From contig NZ_SDLT01000007.1 in NCBI RefSeq assembly GCF_004522235.1, positions 124,001 to 188,000 on the forward strand: a stretch of DNA of 64,000 nucleotides, read 5' to 3'. The position numbers and the translations under genes were made by a program. This DNA comes from Amycolatopsis nivea (GTDB taxonomy: Bacteria > Actinomycetota > Actinomycetes > Mycobacteriales > Pseudonocardiaceae). Below the pieces are notes generated by a model. That model searched no databases. It was not told the origin of the DNA and saw nothing but the letters and a program-made list of their open reading frames with translations. This document shows positions 27,505-34,701 of the stretch, piece by piece. Position 1 is the stretch's first letter, and each line of letters opens with the position of its first letter.

Positions 27505-27819
27505 ATGGCCTGGCTCGTTCTTGTTGTTTCCGGATTTCTCGAAACCGTGTGGGCCGCGGCGCTCGGCGCCTCGAAAGGCTTCAGCAGGCTCTGGCCGAGC
27601 GTGCTGTTCGGCGGCGCGCTGCTGCTCAGCATGTCCGGCCTCGCGTATTCATTGCGCGAAATTCCGCTCGGCACCGGATACGCGGTGTGGGTCGGCATCG
27701 GCGCGGTGGGAACCGCGGTGTACGGGATCGTCGCGATGAACGATCCGCTCACCGTCGGTCGGATCACCTGCCTCGTGCTGATTGTCGCCGGGGTCGTCGG
27801 GCTGAAACTGTTCCACTGA
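27505..27819 (+). CDS. gdx: SMR family guanidinium exporter
   Basis: A 104-residue small multidrug resistance protein with four membrane helices (about 3-22, 30-50, 57-78, 84-102). The essential membrane Glu is in GFLETVWAAALG near residue 13. The guanidine-III riboswitch immediately upstream argues that it is a Gdx/SugE-type guanidinium/proton antiporter rather than a broad EmrE-type pump. It works as a dual-topology dimer in the inner membrane. It converges on the ECF sigma gene, with 3 bases between them. Confidence 0.92.
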   Translation: MAWLVLVVSGFLETVWAAALGASKGFSRLWPSVLFGGALLLSMSGLAYSLREIPLGTGYAVWVGIGAVGTAVYGIVAMNDPLTVGRITCLVLIVAGVVGLKLFH

Positions 27820-27822
27820 GGT

Positions 27823-28677
27823 TCATCCGAGCGCGATCTCCAGCCCGCGCAGCCGCTCCGGCGCGGAAATCACGTCGATCCCGGCAATCAGGTCGCCGTC
27901 GAAAACGAACTTGAGGACCACGGCCAGCCTGCCGCGCGGGGCGAGCACCAATCCGGGAACGCCGTCGACCACCGCGACCTGCGTGCTGCGCGCCATTTCC
28001 GAAGCGAGCAGCGCGCCCTTGCTGACCGCTCGGACACCGCGCAGCACCACCGGGGCCGCGCTGGTGTCCGAGTGCAGCACGACGTCTGGGTCGAGCACCT
28101 TCAGCAGTCCCGCGAAGTCTCCCTCGCGAGCCGCGGCCAGATACGCCTCGACGACCCCACGCCGCTTGCTCGCATCAGCCGGTCCGGCTTCTCCGCCACG
28201 CACCCGGCGACGGGCTCGGCTGGCCAGCTGCCGGACCGCCGCCGGATTGCGGTCCAGGATCTGCGCGATGTCCTCGAAGGGCACGGCGAACATGTCGTGC
28301 AGCACGAACGCGATCCGCTCGGCCGGGCCGAGGACGTCGAGCACTACCAGCATCGCCAGGCCGACGGAATCGGCCAGCTGGGCTTCTTCGGCGAGGTCCG
28401 CGCCGTCGTCGCCGCGGTCGAGGGGGAACGCGTCCAGCGAATCCTCCCGACGGCGTTCGCGCGTGCGCAACAGGTTCAGGCACACCCGCGCGACCACAGT
28501 CGTGAGCCAGGCAGGCAAATTCTGCACTGCGGAAAGGTCCGCGCTGTCGACGCGCAGCCAGGCTTCCTGCACCGCGTCGTCGGCCTCGCTCAGCGACCCG
28601 AGCATCCGGTAAGCGACTCCGCGCAGCCGTGGACGTTGCTCCTCGAATTGAGCCGCGAGCAGGCTTTTCTCGTCCAC
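27823..28677 (-). CDS. ECF sigma factor with SnoaL-like tail (ECF41/SigJ type)
   Basis: A 284-residue sigma factor with GTG start. Sigma region 2 (about 10-75, RMLGSLSEADDAVQEAWLR), region 4 (about 110-160, with FEDIAQILDRNPAAVRQLASRARRR), and a C-terminal SnoaL_2-like domain (about 175-284). That extra domain is typical of ECF41, where it controls sigma activity in place of an anti-sigma factor. The divergent partner at 28766 is a NAD(P)-binding oxidoreductase/epimerase, the expected kind of ECF41 target. Confidence 0.9.
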   Translation of the reverse strand: MDEKSLLAAQFEEQRPRLRGVAYRMLGSLSEADDAVQEAWLRVDSADLSAVQNLPAWLTTVVARVCLNLLRTRERRREDSLDAFPLDRGDDGADLAEEAQLADSVGLAMLVVLDVLGPAERIAFVLHDMFAVPFEDIAQILDRNPAAVRQLASRARRRVRGGEAGPADASKRRGVVEAYLAAAREGDFAGLLKVLDPDVVLHSDTSAAPVVLRGVRAVSKGALLASEMARSTQVAVVDGVPGLVLAPRGRLAVVLKFVFDGDLIAGIDVISAPERLRGLEIALG

Positions 28678-28678
28678 G

Positions 28679-28685
28679 TGTCACA
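28679..28685 (+). promoter_or_regulatory. TGTCACA motif, possible ECF41 -35 element
   Basis: TGTCACA matches the -35 element reported for ECF41 promoters. The expected CGTC -10 about 16 bases on reads GTTC, so the match is partial. It lies between the sigma gene and the divergent oxidoreductase. Confidence 0.35.
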
Positions 28686-28765
28686 TCTCCTTCACGGCCG
28701 GGTTCATCCCAGTAGGACACCCCCAGTGCCCAAGCCCAGCGGCACTGTACCCGGAAGGAATTGTC

Positions 28766-29500
28766 ATGACGACGATCTTGGTCACCGGCGGCACCGGAAC
28801 CCTCGGCAAACTGGTCGTTCCCGCGCTCGGCGACGCGAAGGTGCGCGTCCTCAGCCGCACCGCGAACGGTCCCGACCGGTTCGCGTGCGACCTGATGACC
28901 GGCGATGGACTGGCTCCCGCGATCGACGGCGCCGACGTCGTCGTGCACCTGGCGGGCGGTCCGAAGGGCGACGACGTCGCGACGGGGAATCTGGTCCGCG
29001 CGGCCGAACGCGCCGGAGTCGGCCATCTGGTTTTCATTTCGGTGATCGCCGCGGACGTGGTGCCGCTGGGTTATTTCCGCCGCAAGCACGAGGCCGAAAA
29101 ACTCGTCGCCGCGTCGGATGTGCCCTCGACCATCCTCCGCGCCGCCCAGTTCCACGGTTTCTGCCTCAATGCCGTGCAGGCGGTGGCGAAACTGCCGGTC
29201 GTGCCGGTTCCCGCGATCAATTTCCAGCCGGTCGAGGTCCGGGAGGTGGCCGAGCGGATCGCACAGCTGGCGCTCGGCGATCCGGCCGGACGGGTACGGG
29301 ATCTGGCCGGGCCCAAGGTGTACGGCATGGGCGAGCTGGTCGACAAGTTTTTGCGGGCTCGCGGACGACGGCGGCTGAAAATGCCGGTGCGCATTCCCGG
29401 CGCGGCCGGAAAGGTCTATCGCGCCGACGGCAACCTCAACCTCGACGCGGACACCGGCGCCCGCACGTTCGAGGATTACCTCGCCGAGCAGATCGGCTAA
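28766..29500 (+). CDS. NmrA/atypical SDR family NAD(P)-binding protein
   Basis: A 244-residue protein starting MTTILVTGGTGTLGKLV, with the nucleotide loop GGTGTLG. It belongs to the atypical short-chain dehydrogenases such as NmrA-like or NAD-epimerase proteins; there is FRRKHEAEKLV instead of a YxxxK pair. It may be a redox sensor or oxidoreductase. It is divergent from the ECF41-type sigma gene and probably belongs to its regulon. Its last 4 bases overlap the convergent coaX. Confidence 0.85.
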   Translation: MTTILVTGGTGTLGKLVVPALGDAKVRVLSRTANGPDRFACDLMTGDGLAPAIDGADVVVHLAGGPKGDDVATGNLVRAAERAGVGHLVFISVIAADVVPLGYFRRKHEAEKLVAASDVPSTILRAAQFHGFCLNAVQAVAKLPVVPVPAINFQPVEVREVAERIAQLALGDPAGRVRDLAGPKVYGMGELVDKFLRARGRRRLKMPVRIPGAAGKVYRADGNLNLDADTGARTFEDYLAEQIG

Positions 29501-30270
29501 CGCACATTCCGTTCGTACACCAGCCGCAGGCCGAGCAGCGTCAGGTCCGGCACGTGCTCCTTGATGGTCTCGGATTCGCCCAGCACCAACGGGGCGAGCC
29601 CGCCGGTGGCGATCACCGTGACCGGTTCTGCGCTGTCGTGCTGCAATTCGCGCACGATCCGTCGCACGAGCCCGTCGACCTGGCCGGCGAAGCCGTACAG
29701 AATGCCGGACTGCAGGCATTCCACGGTGTTCTTGCCGATCACCGAACGCGGCGGGACGAGTTCCACCTTCCGCAGCGCGGCCGCGCGGGCGGCGAGCGCG
29801 TCCACCGAGATCTCGATGCCCGGGGCGAACGCCCCGCCGAGGAATTCGCCCCGGGCCGAGATCGCGTCGACGTTCGTGGAGGTGCCGAAATCGACCACCA
29901 CGCACGCGGTGGCGTGCAAATGGTGCGCGGCGAGGGTGTTCACGAGCCGGTCCGCGCCGACTTCCTTCGGGTTGTCCACCAGCAGCGCGACGCCGGTGCG
30001 CACGCCGGGCTCGACGACGATCTTCGGCACCCGCGCGTAATAGCGGCCGAGCATCACGCGCAATTCCCGCAGCACCGCGGGAACCGTGGACAGCGCGCTG
30101 ATCCCGGTGACCGCGTCGGCGTGCGGGCCGAGCAGTCCCCGCATGGTCAGCGCGAGTTCGTCCGCGGTCATCTGCGCGTCGGTGCGCATCCGCCAGTCGC
30201 CGAGGAGCTCGGTTCCCTGGTAGAGACCGAGATTGATGTTGGTGTTCCCGACGTCGACAGTGAGCAGCAA
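29497..30270 (-). CDS. coaX: Type III pantothenate kinase
   Basis: A 257-residue CoaX. It phosphorylates pantothenate in the first step of coenzyme A synthesis. The N-terminal phosphate loop DVGNTNINLGLY, the catalytic VVVDFGTSTNVDAI and GGAFAPGIEIS are all present. The start codon is TTG (30270), preceded by GGAAAG. It is downstream of panC-panD, so pantothenate made by those enzymes is fed straight into CoA synthesis. Confidence 0.95.
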   Translation of the reverse strand: MLLTVDVGNTNINLGLYQGTELLGDWRMRTDAQMTADELALTMRGLLGPHADAVTGISALSTVPAVLRELRVMLGRYYARVPKIVVEPGVRTGVALLVDNPKEVGADRLVNTLAAHHLHATACVVVDFGTSTNVDAISARGEFLGGAFAPGIEISVDALAARAAALRKVELVPPRSVIGKNTVECLQSGILYGFAGQVDGLVRRIVRELQHDSAEPVTVIATGGLAPLVLGESETIKEHVPDLTLLGLRLVYERNVR

Positions 30271-30317
30271 CGAGGTCTTTCCTTACCGCGGCCCGCGAAT
30301 CGTCCGCCGTCGATCGG

Positions 30318-30812
30318 TCAGTTTTCGGCGTGCAGCAACGCGTCGAGCCGGCGCGCGTCCGCGGTTTCGGCCACCGGGAAGGTCATCGTGTCCTCTTCGG
30401 GCAGCGTGACCGTGCCGCTCAGCAGGCCCGATCCGTCCGGGGCGTGCGCGGGGTCGTCCCCGCGCTCGACGATCCGGTTGTAATCGTCCACAAAGATCAC
30501 TCGCGGCCGGTACGCGCGCGCCTCCGCGTCGTCCATCTGCCCGTAGGCGATCAGGATGACGAGGTCGCCCGGGTGCACCAGGTGCGCGGCGGCTCCGTTG
30601 ATGCCGAGCACGCCGCTGCCGCGCTCGCCGGTGATGACGTAGGTTTCCAGCCGGGCGCCGTTCGTGACGTCCACAATGGACACCTGCTCGCCCTCGAGCA
30701 GATCGGCGGCCTCCATCAGGTCCTCGTCGACCGTGACCGAGCCCACGTAGTGCAGGTCGGCCTGGGTCACCGTGGCCCGGTGGATCTTCGATTTCAGCAT
30801 CGTGCGATACAT
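30318..30812 (-). CDS. panD: Aspartate 1-decarboxylase precursor
   Basis: A 164-residue pyruvoyl enzyme giving beta-alanine for pantothenate. The self-cleavage pair Gly24-Ser25 is in [11 protein letters not shown]; Lys9, Tyr58 area and Asn72 area are present. The protein is longer at the C-terminus than E. coli PanD (126), having an acidic tail of about 30 residues. It is 12 bases after panC and 47 bases before coaX, all on the minus strand. Confidence 0.95.
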   Translation of the reverse strand: MYRTMLKSKIHRATVTQADLHYVGSVTVDEDLMEAADLLEGEQVSIVDVTNGARLETYVITGERGSGVLGINGAAAHLVHPGDLVILIAYGQMDDAEARAYRPRVIFVDDYNRIVERGDDPAHAPDGSGLLSGTVTLPEEDTMTFPVAETADARRLDALLHAEN

Positions 30813-30824
30813 CGTGGACTCTCC

Positions 30825-31733
30825 CTATTCCCCTGCGTCCGGATCCCCGCTCGGATGTTCCACGGCTTTTCCGAGCAGCACTCCCGCGTTGTCGATCAGC
30901 CGGGTACTCCCCACCCGGGCCGCGACCAGCAACCGCGCCTCACCGTCGACGGGCGCCGGCCCCAAATCGGTTCCCCTCAATTCCAGGTAATCCACTTCCA
31001 CCTGGGGCCGGGCCGCGAGCGTCTTGCGCGCCATGTCCAGCACGGCCTCCGCTCCGTCCCGTCCGACGTGCGCCCCGGCCGACAAAGCGGCCGACAGCAC
31101 CACGGCGTCTTCCCGTTGTTCCGGCGTCAGGTAGACGTTGCGCGAGGACAGCGCGAGACCGTCCCGTTCCCGGACCGTCGGCACCCCGATGACGCGGGTG
31201 TCGATGTTCAGGTCCGCCACCATCCGCTTGATCAGCACCAGCTGCTGGTAGTCCTTCTCCCCGAAGAACGCGTAATCCGGGCGCAGCAGGTTGAACAGCT
31301 TCGCGACGACCGTCAGCACCCCGGAGAAATGCCCGGGCCGCACAGCTCCCTCGAGTTCGTCGCCGAGCGGGCCCGGGTTCACGGTGACCATCGCATTGTC
31401 CGCGTACAGGTCCGAAGCCTTCGGCGTGAAGGCCAGTTCGACGCCCGCTTCGGACAATGTCGCCAAGTCGGCTTCGAGCTGGCGCGGGTACGCCTCGAAG
31501 TCCTCGCCCTCGCCGAACTGCAACGGGTTCACGAAGATCGACGCGGCGACGACGGTGTTCGGCAGCCGCTTCGCGCGGCGCAGCAGCTCGCGGTGGCCGT
31601 CGTGCAGCGCGCCCATGGTGGGCACGAGCGCGACCTTCCGGCCGACGCTGCGCAGGCCCCAGCTCACCTTGCTGATGTGCTCGGGCGGCTGGAACGTGTT
31701 GAGCGTTCCGCGCTGGAATTTCGGTGTCGTCAC
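30825..31733 (-). CDS. panC: Pantothenate synthetase
   Basis: A 302-residue enzyme condensing pantoate and beta-alanine with ATP. The HIGH-type motif PTMGALHDGHREL is near residue 40, and the KMSKS-type motif ALSSRNVYLTPEQ near 185. A short C-terminal extension (GEARLLVAARVGSTRLIDNAG) is standard. The start overlaps the end of the DUF2520 gene by 4 bases. Confidence 0.95.
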   Translation of the reverse strand: MTTPKFQRGTLNTFQPPEHISKVSWGLRSVGRKVALVPTMGALHDGHRELLRRAKRLPNTVVAASIFVNPLQFGEGEDFEAYPRQLEADLATLSEAGVELAFTPKASDLYADNAMVTVNPGPLGDELEGAVRPGHFSGVLTVVAKLFNLLRPDYAFFGEKDYQQLVLIKRMVADLNIDTRVIGVPTVRERDGLALSSRNVYLTPEQREDAVVLSAALSAGAHVGRDGAEAVLDMARKTLAARPQVEVDYLELRGTDLGPAPVDGEARLLVAARVGSTRLIDNAGVLLGKAVEHPSGDPDAGE

Positions 31734-32632
31734 GGGGTCTGTCCTTCAGCGGGGTCGGCGAGAAGATCGGTCAGTTCGCCCGCGGCCGCGGGATCGAGCA
31801 GGCCCGCCGCGCGGGACCGTTCGGCCGTGCGCCGGGCCAGCGCCCGGTAGGCCGGGGCGATCTGCGGCGCCCGGTCCGTGAGCACGTCGAGGTGCTTGCG
31901 GACGGTGCCGAGATCACCACGCGGGACCGGTCCGGTGAGGGCGCGGTCCCCGTGGCGAAGGACATTGTCCAATGCCGCCGAAAGCAGCGGTGCGACGAGT
32001 CGTTCCGGATGCCCGATTCCGGCGCCGCGCAAGGTTTCGGTGCAGTCGGCGACCAGCGTCATCAGGTGATTCGCGCCGTGCGCCAGCGCCGCGTGATACA
32101 GCGCCCGCGCGGATTCGGGAACCCGCACCGGTTCGGCGCCCATCTCGACGGCGAGCGCCTCGCCGACGTTCCACGCCGCGTCGTCGTCCGGCGCCGCGGT
32201 GACGCCGATGCTTGCCGCGACAAGGCGTTCCAGGTCTTCCTCGCGTCCGGTGAAGGTGAGCACCGGATGCAGCGCGAGCGGCAGCGCACCGGCTTCCGCG
32301 ACCGGGGCCAGCACGTCGATGCCGTGCGCACCCGAGGTGTGCACCACGATCTGGCCCGCGCGTACCGAATTCGTAGCGACCAGACCACGGACGGTGCCGG
32401 CGAGCGCGTCGTCGGGCAACGCGAGCAAGACGAGATCCGCTCTCCGCACGACCTCGTCGGGCGGCAGCAAGGGGACATCCGGCAGCAGCCGTTCCGCGCG
32501 GTTCAGCGAAGCCGCGGACAGCCCCGAAGCGGCGACTACGGTGTGGCCTGCCCTGGCCAATGCCGCACCGAGGACACTGCCCACGCGGCCGGCGGAAACG
32601 ACGCCCACGGCAAGGCGGGCCGGTCGGTTCAT
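31730..32632 (-). CDS. Rossmann-like DUF2520 protein
   Basis: A 300-residue NADP-binding protein. The N-terminal VGVVSAGRVGSVLGAALARAG is a dinucleotide loop and the C-terminal domain is helical, as in ketopantoate reductase and pyrroline-5-carboxylate reductase relatives. DUF2520 proteins stand beside panC in many actinobacteria, which suggests a role linked to pantoate supply, but ketopantoate reductase activity has not been settled to my knowledge. It overlaps panC by 4 bases. Two micro-ORFs precede it in coupled overlap. Confidence 0.85.
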   Translation of the reverse strand: MNRPARLAVGVVSAGRVGSVLGAALARAGHTVVAASGLSAASLNRAERLLPDVPLLPPDEVVRRADLVLLALPDDALAGTVRGLVATNSVRAGQIVVHTSGAHGIDVLAPVAEAGALPLALHPVLTFTGREEDLERLVAASIGVTAAPDDDAAWNVGEALAVEMGAEPVRVPESARALYHAALAHGANHLMTLVADCTETLRGAGIGHPERLVAPLLSAALDNVLRHGDRALTGPVPRGDLGTVRKHLDVLTDRAPQIAPAYRALARRTAERSRAAGLLDPAAAGELTDLLADPAEGQTP

Positions 32633-32655
32633 GGCGTGCGCCTGTGGACGCTCAT
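32629..32655 (-). CDS. Possible 8-residue leader peptide
   Basis: ATG AGC ... encoding MSVHRRTP, then TGA sharing ATGA with the start of the DUF2520 gene. A GAGGAG sequence sits 9 bases upstream of its ATG. It may be a translationally coupled leader; it could also be chance. Confidence 0.35.
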   Translation of the reverse strand: MSVHRRTP

Positions 32656-32672
32656 GGCTCGAAACTCCTCAT
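32652..32672 (-). CDS. Possible 6-residue leader peptide
   Basis: ATG AGG ... encoding MRSFEP, its TGA sharing ATGA with the start of the next micro-ORF. No strong RBS is seen before it. Weak evidence. Confidence 0.2.
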   Translation of the reverse strand: MRSFEP

Positions 32673-32751
32673 GTTCGTTCCAGTCCCGCTCTTTTGTCGC
32701 GGGTACCAGACGACGGCGCGAGAGTAGCCCCGACCCGGCGGGATCGAGGTG

Positions 32752-32775
32752 CCCGGGTGACCAGCTTCACCCGGG
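32752..32775. terminator. Hairpin downstream of the PrsW-like gene
   Basis: Perfect 9-base arms CCCGGGTGA (32752-32760) and TCACCCGGG (32767-32775) around a 6-base loop, about 115 bases past the stop of the PrsW-like gene. There is no T-run; it may end that transcript before the pan operon promoter. Confidence 0.45.
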
Positions 32776-32891
32776 GCGTCCAATCGCGCCCGTACCTTAT
32801 TGGCGTTCGGCTTCCCGCGGTCGCCGTGCCCTCGATTCCCCCGGTGGAGCGCTACTTTTGGCACGGTCGAGCTACCCCGGACGGGGAATGT

Positions 32892-34067
32892 TCACCGACT
32901 GTCGCGATTGTTCGCCAATTGCACCGCATCCGCCCGCGCGTCCCGCAGTGCCTGCAACAACTCTTCCTGCCGCTGCCGGTCCTGCTCGGTGCGCAGCCGA
33001 GTACGACGAAGGAATGCGAGCTCGGTCACGCTCGCCTGATACCGGCCCACCGCCCGCGCCGCCGCCCGCCCGGACTGCTTGCGCGCCTGCTTCCGCCATT
33101 GCCGCCGCCCAGGAAGACTCGCGAGCAACTCGATCTCCGACGGCGCGATCCACCGCGCAGCCGCCATCTTCGGCAACGCGGCGGCGACAATCCGCTGTTC
33201 TCGCCGCCGCTGCAACACGATCACGTAGATCGCGGCGATCAGCAGCGGCAAAATCACGAGGAAGTACAAGGTGAGAAAGGACTTCCCGCCGTTGAGCGTG
33301 GCCGCCGCGTTCCAGAGCACGTGCAGGAAGACCCCGGCGAGATACCCGGCGAGCGGCGCGAGAATCCGAACCCACCGCTGCGCGTACCGCGCCGCGATCC
33401 CGAACCCGATGCCGGTCATAGCGGTGAACAGCGGATGCGTGAACGGCGAAAGCACCCCACGCACGAGGAAAGCGGCAAGCACGCCGGAGCTGGTCCCGTT
33501 GCCGAAGCCGTGGTCAGCGAAGGCGCGGCCGAAGTAGTAGATGTTCTCGGTGAAGGCGAACCCAGCGGCCGCGAACCCCGCGTAGACGACGCCGTCGACG
33601 ATCCCGTCGAATTCCTCGTTGCGCCGCCAGAAGATCAACAGGACAAAAACGCCCTTCGCGGCTTCCTCGACCAGCGGCGCGGAGACGAGCGCACTCACCT
33701 TGCTGCCGTTGCCGCCCCCGAGAAGCAGGTCACCGAACGCCTCGGCCCCGGTATTGATCAACAGCGCGGTAACCGTGGCAATGCAAGCGCCCCAAGCGAA
33801 AGCAATCAGCAGCAACTTCGCCGGCTCGGGTTCCCAACGATCAACCCAGAGCAACCCGGCAACCACCACGCCGACCGGCACCAACGCAGCGACCACCCCG
33901 ATCGCGACCGCCAGCCACCCGACGCGCGCAGTCGCGAGCCCGAAGAGAAAAAGCCCGCACAACGCCACGACGATCAACCCGAGCACCGGAAGGAGCACGG
34001 TGATATGCCGCGAACGAGAGCCCGTGGACGCAGACCCAGGCGGCGTGGCAGAAAGGGTGCCGTTCAC
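32892..34067 (-). CDS. PrsW-like intramembrane metalloprotease
   Basis: A 391-residue protein with about eight hydrophobic segments (residues 25-285). The family motifs are visible: APLVEEAAKG (EExxK), AFTENIYYFGR and SPFTHPLFTAMTG with the His, plus HVLWNAAA. PrsW proteins cleave membrane anti-sigma factors or related proteins. The C-terminal 110 residues are basic and helical, and cytoplasmic. No obvious anti-sigma substrate is encoded in the window. Confidence 0.88.
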   Translation of the reverse strand: MNGTLSATPPGSASTGSRSRHITVLLPVLGLIVVALCGLFLFGLATARVGWLAVAIGVVAALVPVGVVVAGLLWVDRWEPEPAKLLLIAFAWGACIATVTALLINTGAEAFGDLLLGGGNGSKVSALVSAPLVEEAAKGVFVLLIFWRRNEEFDGIVDGVVYAGFAAAGFAFTENIYYFGRAFADHGFGNGTSSGVLAAFLVRGVLSPFTHPLFTAMTGIGFGIAARYAQRWVRILAPLAGYLAGVFLHVLWNAAATLNGGKSFLTLYFLVILPLLIAAIYVIVLQRRREQRIVAAALPKMAAARWIAPSEIELLASLPGRRQWRKQARKQSGRAAARAVGRYQASVTELAFLRRTRLRTEQDRQRQEELLQALRDARADAVQLANNRDSR

Positions 34068-34171
34068 GAGCGGTCACCATACGCAGGCCCCCCAAGGGAT
34101 GCCGGTTGGGCGCACCGAGTTCAGCCCTCCGCGCGATGCCTCGTGCCCCTCATCTCGCGCCCCCGAAGTCC

Positions 34172-34343
34172 GTGAGGGCCACCCTGACGGAATCTGATTC
34201 CCCCAGGGTTCCCCTCACTCACCGCGGCCGGTCTGTGAGGGGCTCCTTCACGGACCTGGATTCCCTGAAGGAGCCCTTCACGGCTTTTTGGCGTACGTGA
34301 GGGCCACCCTGAGGAACTCTGATTCCGTGAGGGTTCCCCTCAC
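34172..34343. repeat. Three related GTGAGGG hairpins
   Basis: Three 47-base units at 34172-34218, 34235-34281 and 34297-34343. Each starts GTGAGGG and ends in a near-complement ending CTCAC or TTCAC. The first and third share CCACCCTGA...CAGGGTTCCCCTCAC-type arms; the second has GGGCTCCTTCA / TGAAGGAGCCC arms and is followed by TTTTT at 34285-34289. They look like a dispersed hairpin family. Confidence 0.75.
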
Positions 34344-34389
34344 GACCCTCGCGCGCCCCGCCCGCCCCACGCCTGCTCGGGAAGCGCCC

Positions 34390-34465
34390 CAATGCGGCAT
34401 TGGTTGCGTCACATGCACCCAACGCCACATTGGTTGCGCCCCACGCACCGAATGCCACATTGGGG
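34390..34465 (-). repeat. Two 30-bp repeat units
   Basis: Units at 34390-34419 and 34420-34449, plus a partial unit to 34465. Read on the minus strand they match the consensus of the seven-unit array at 43921-44130, ending in the same CAATGCCGCATTGGGGCG. Outer arms GCGCCCCAATG (34384-34394) and CATTGGGGCGC (34458-34468) enclose the block. Confidence 0.75.
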
Positions 34466-34556
34466 CGCAACCCCCACCACGAACGAAACCGCCACCGATG
34501 CACCCAACTCGAAGTGCACCCACACCACCCCCGCACCCCGATACGAAGCTCCCCTG

Positions 34557-34613
34557 CGGTCTGGGGTGGCTTGTCAAGGCATCTTTCCCGCCTTGACAAG
34601 CCACCCCAGACCG
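34557..34613. repeat. Perfect 24-bp inverted repeat hairpin
   Basis: Arms 34557-34580 and 34590-34613 pair without a mismatch around a 9-base loop. It lies about 90 bases past the stop of the minus-strand DUF6779 gene. It could be a terminator without T-run or a dispersed element. Confidence 0.8.
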
Positions 34614-34701
34614 TCAGCACAATCAAGCTTCGGGGTGCCCCACGCACGCCAGGGCGCAATGTCGCCGCCAGGCGACGAGCCGACGAGCCGAAACAGAACG
34701 A

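Larger units (their letters stand above)
34068..34701. other. Repeat-rich intergenic region
   Basis: About 630 bases without a convincing gene. They contain three related hairpins (34172-34343), two 30-bp repeat units (34390-34465) and one long perfect hairpin (34557-34613), described separately. Frames here are open in several directions because of the repeat composition and look non-coding. Confidence 0.7.
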
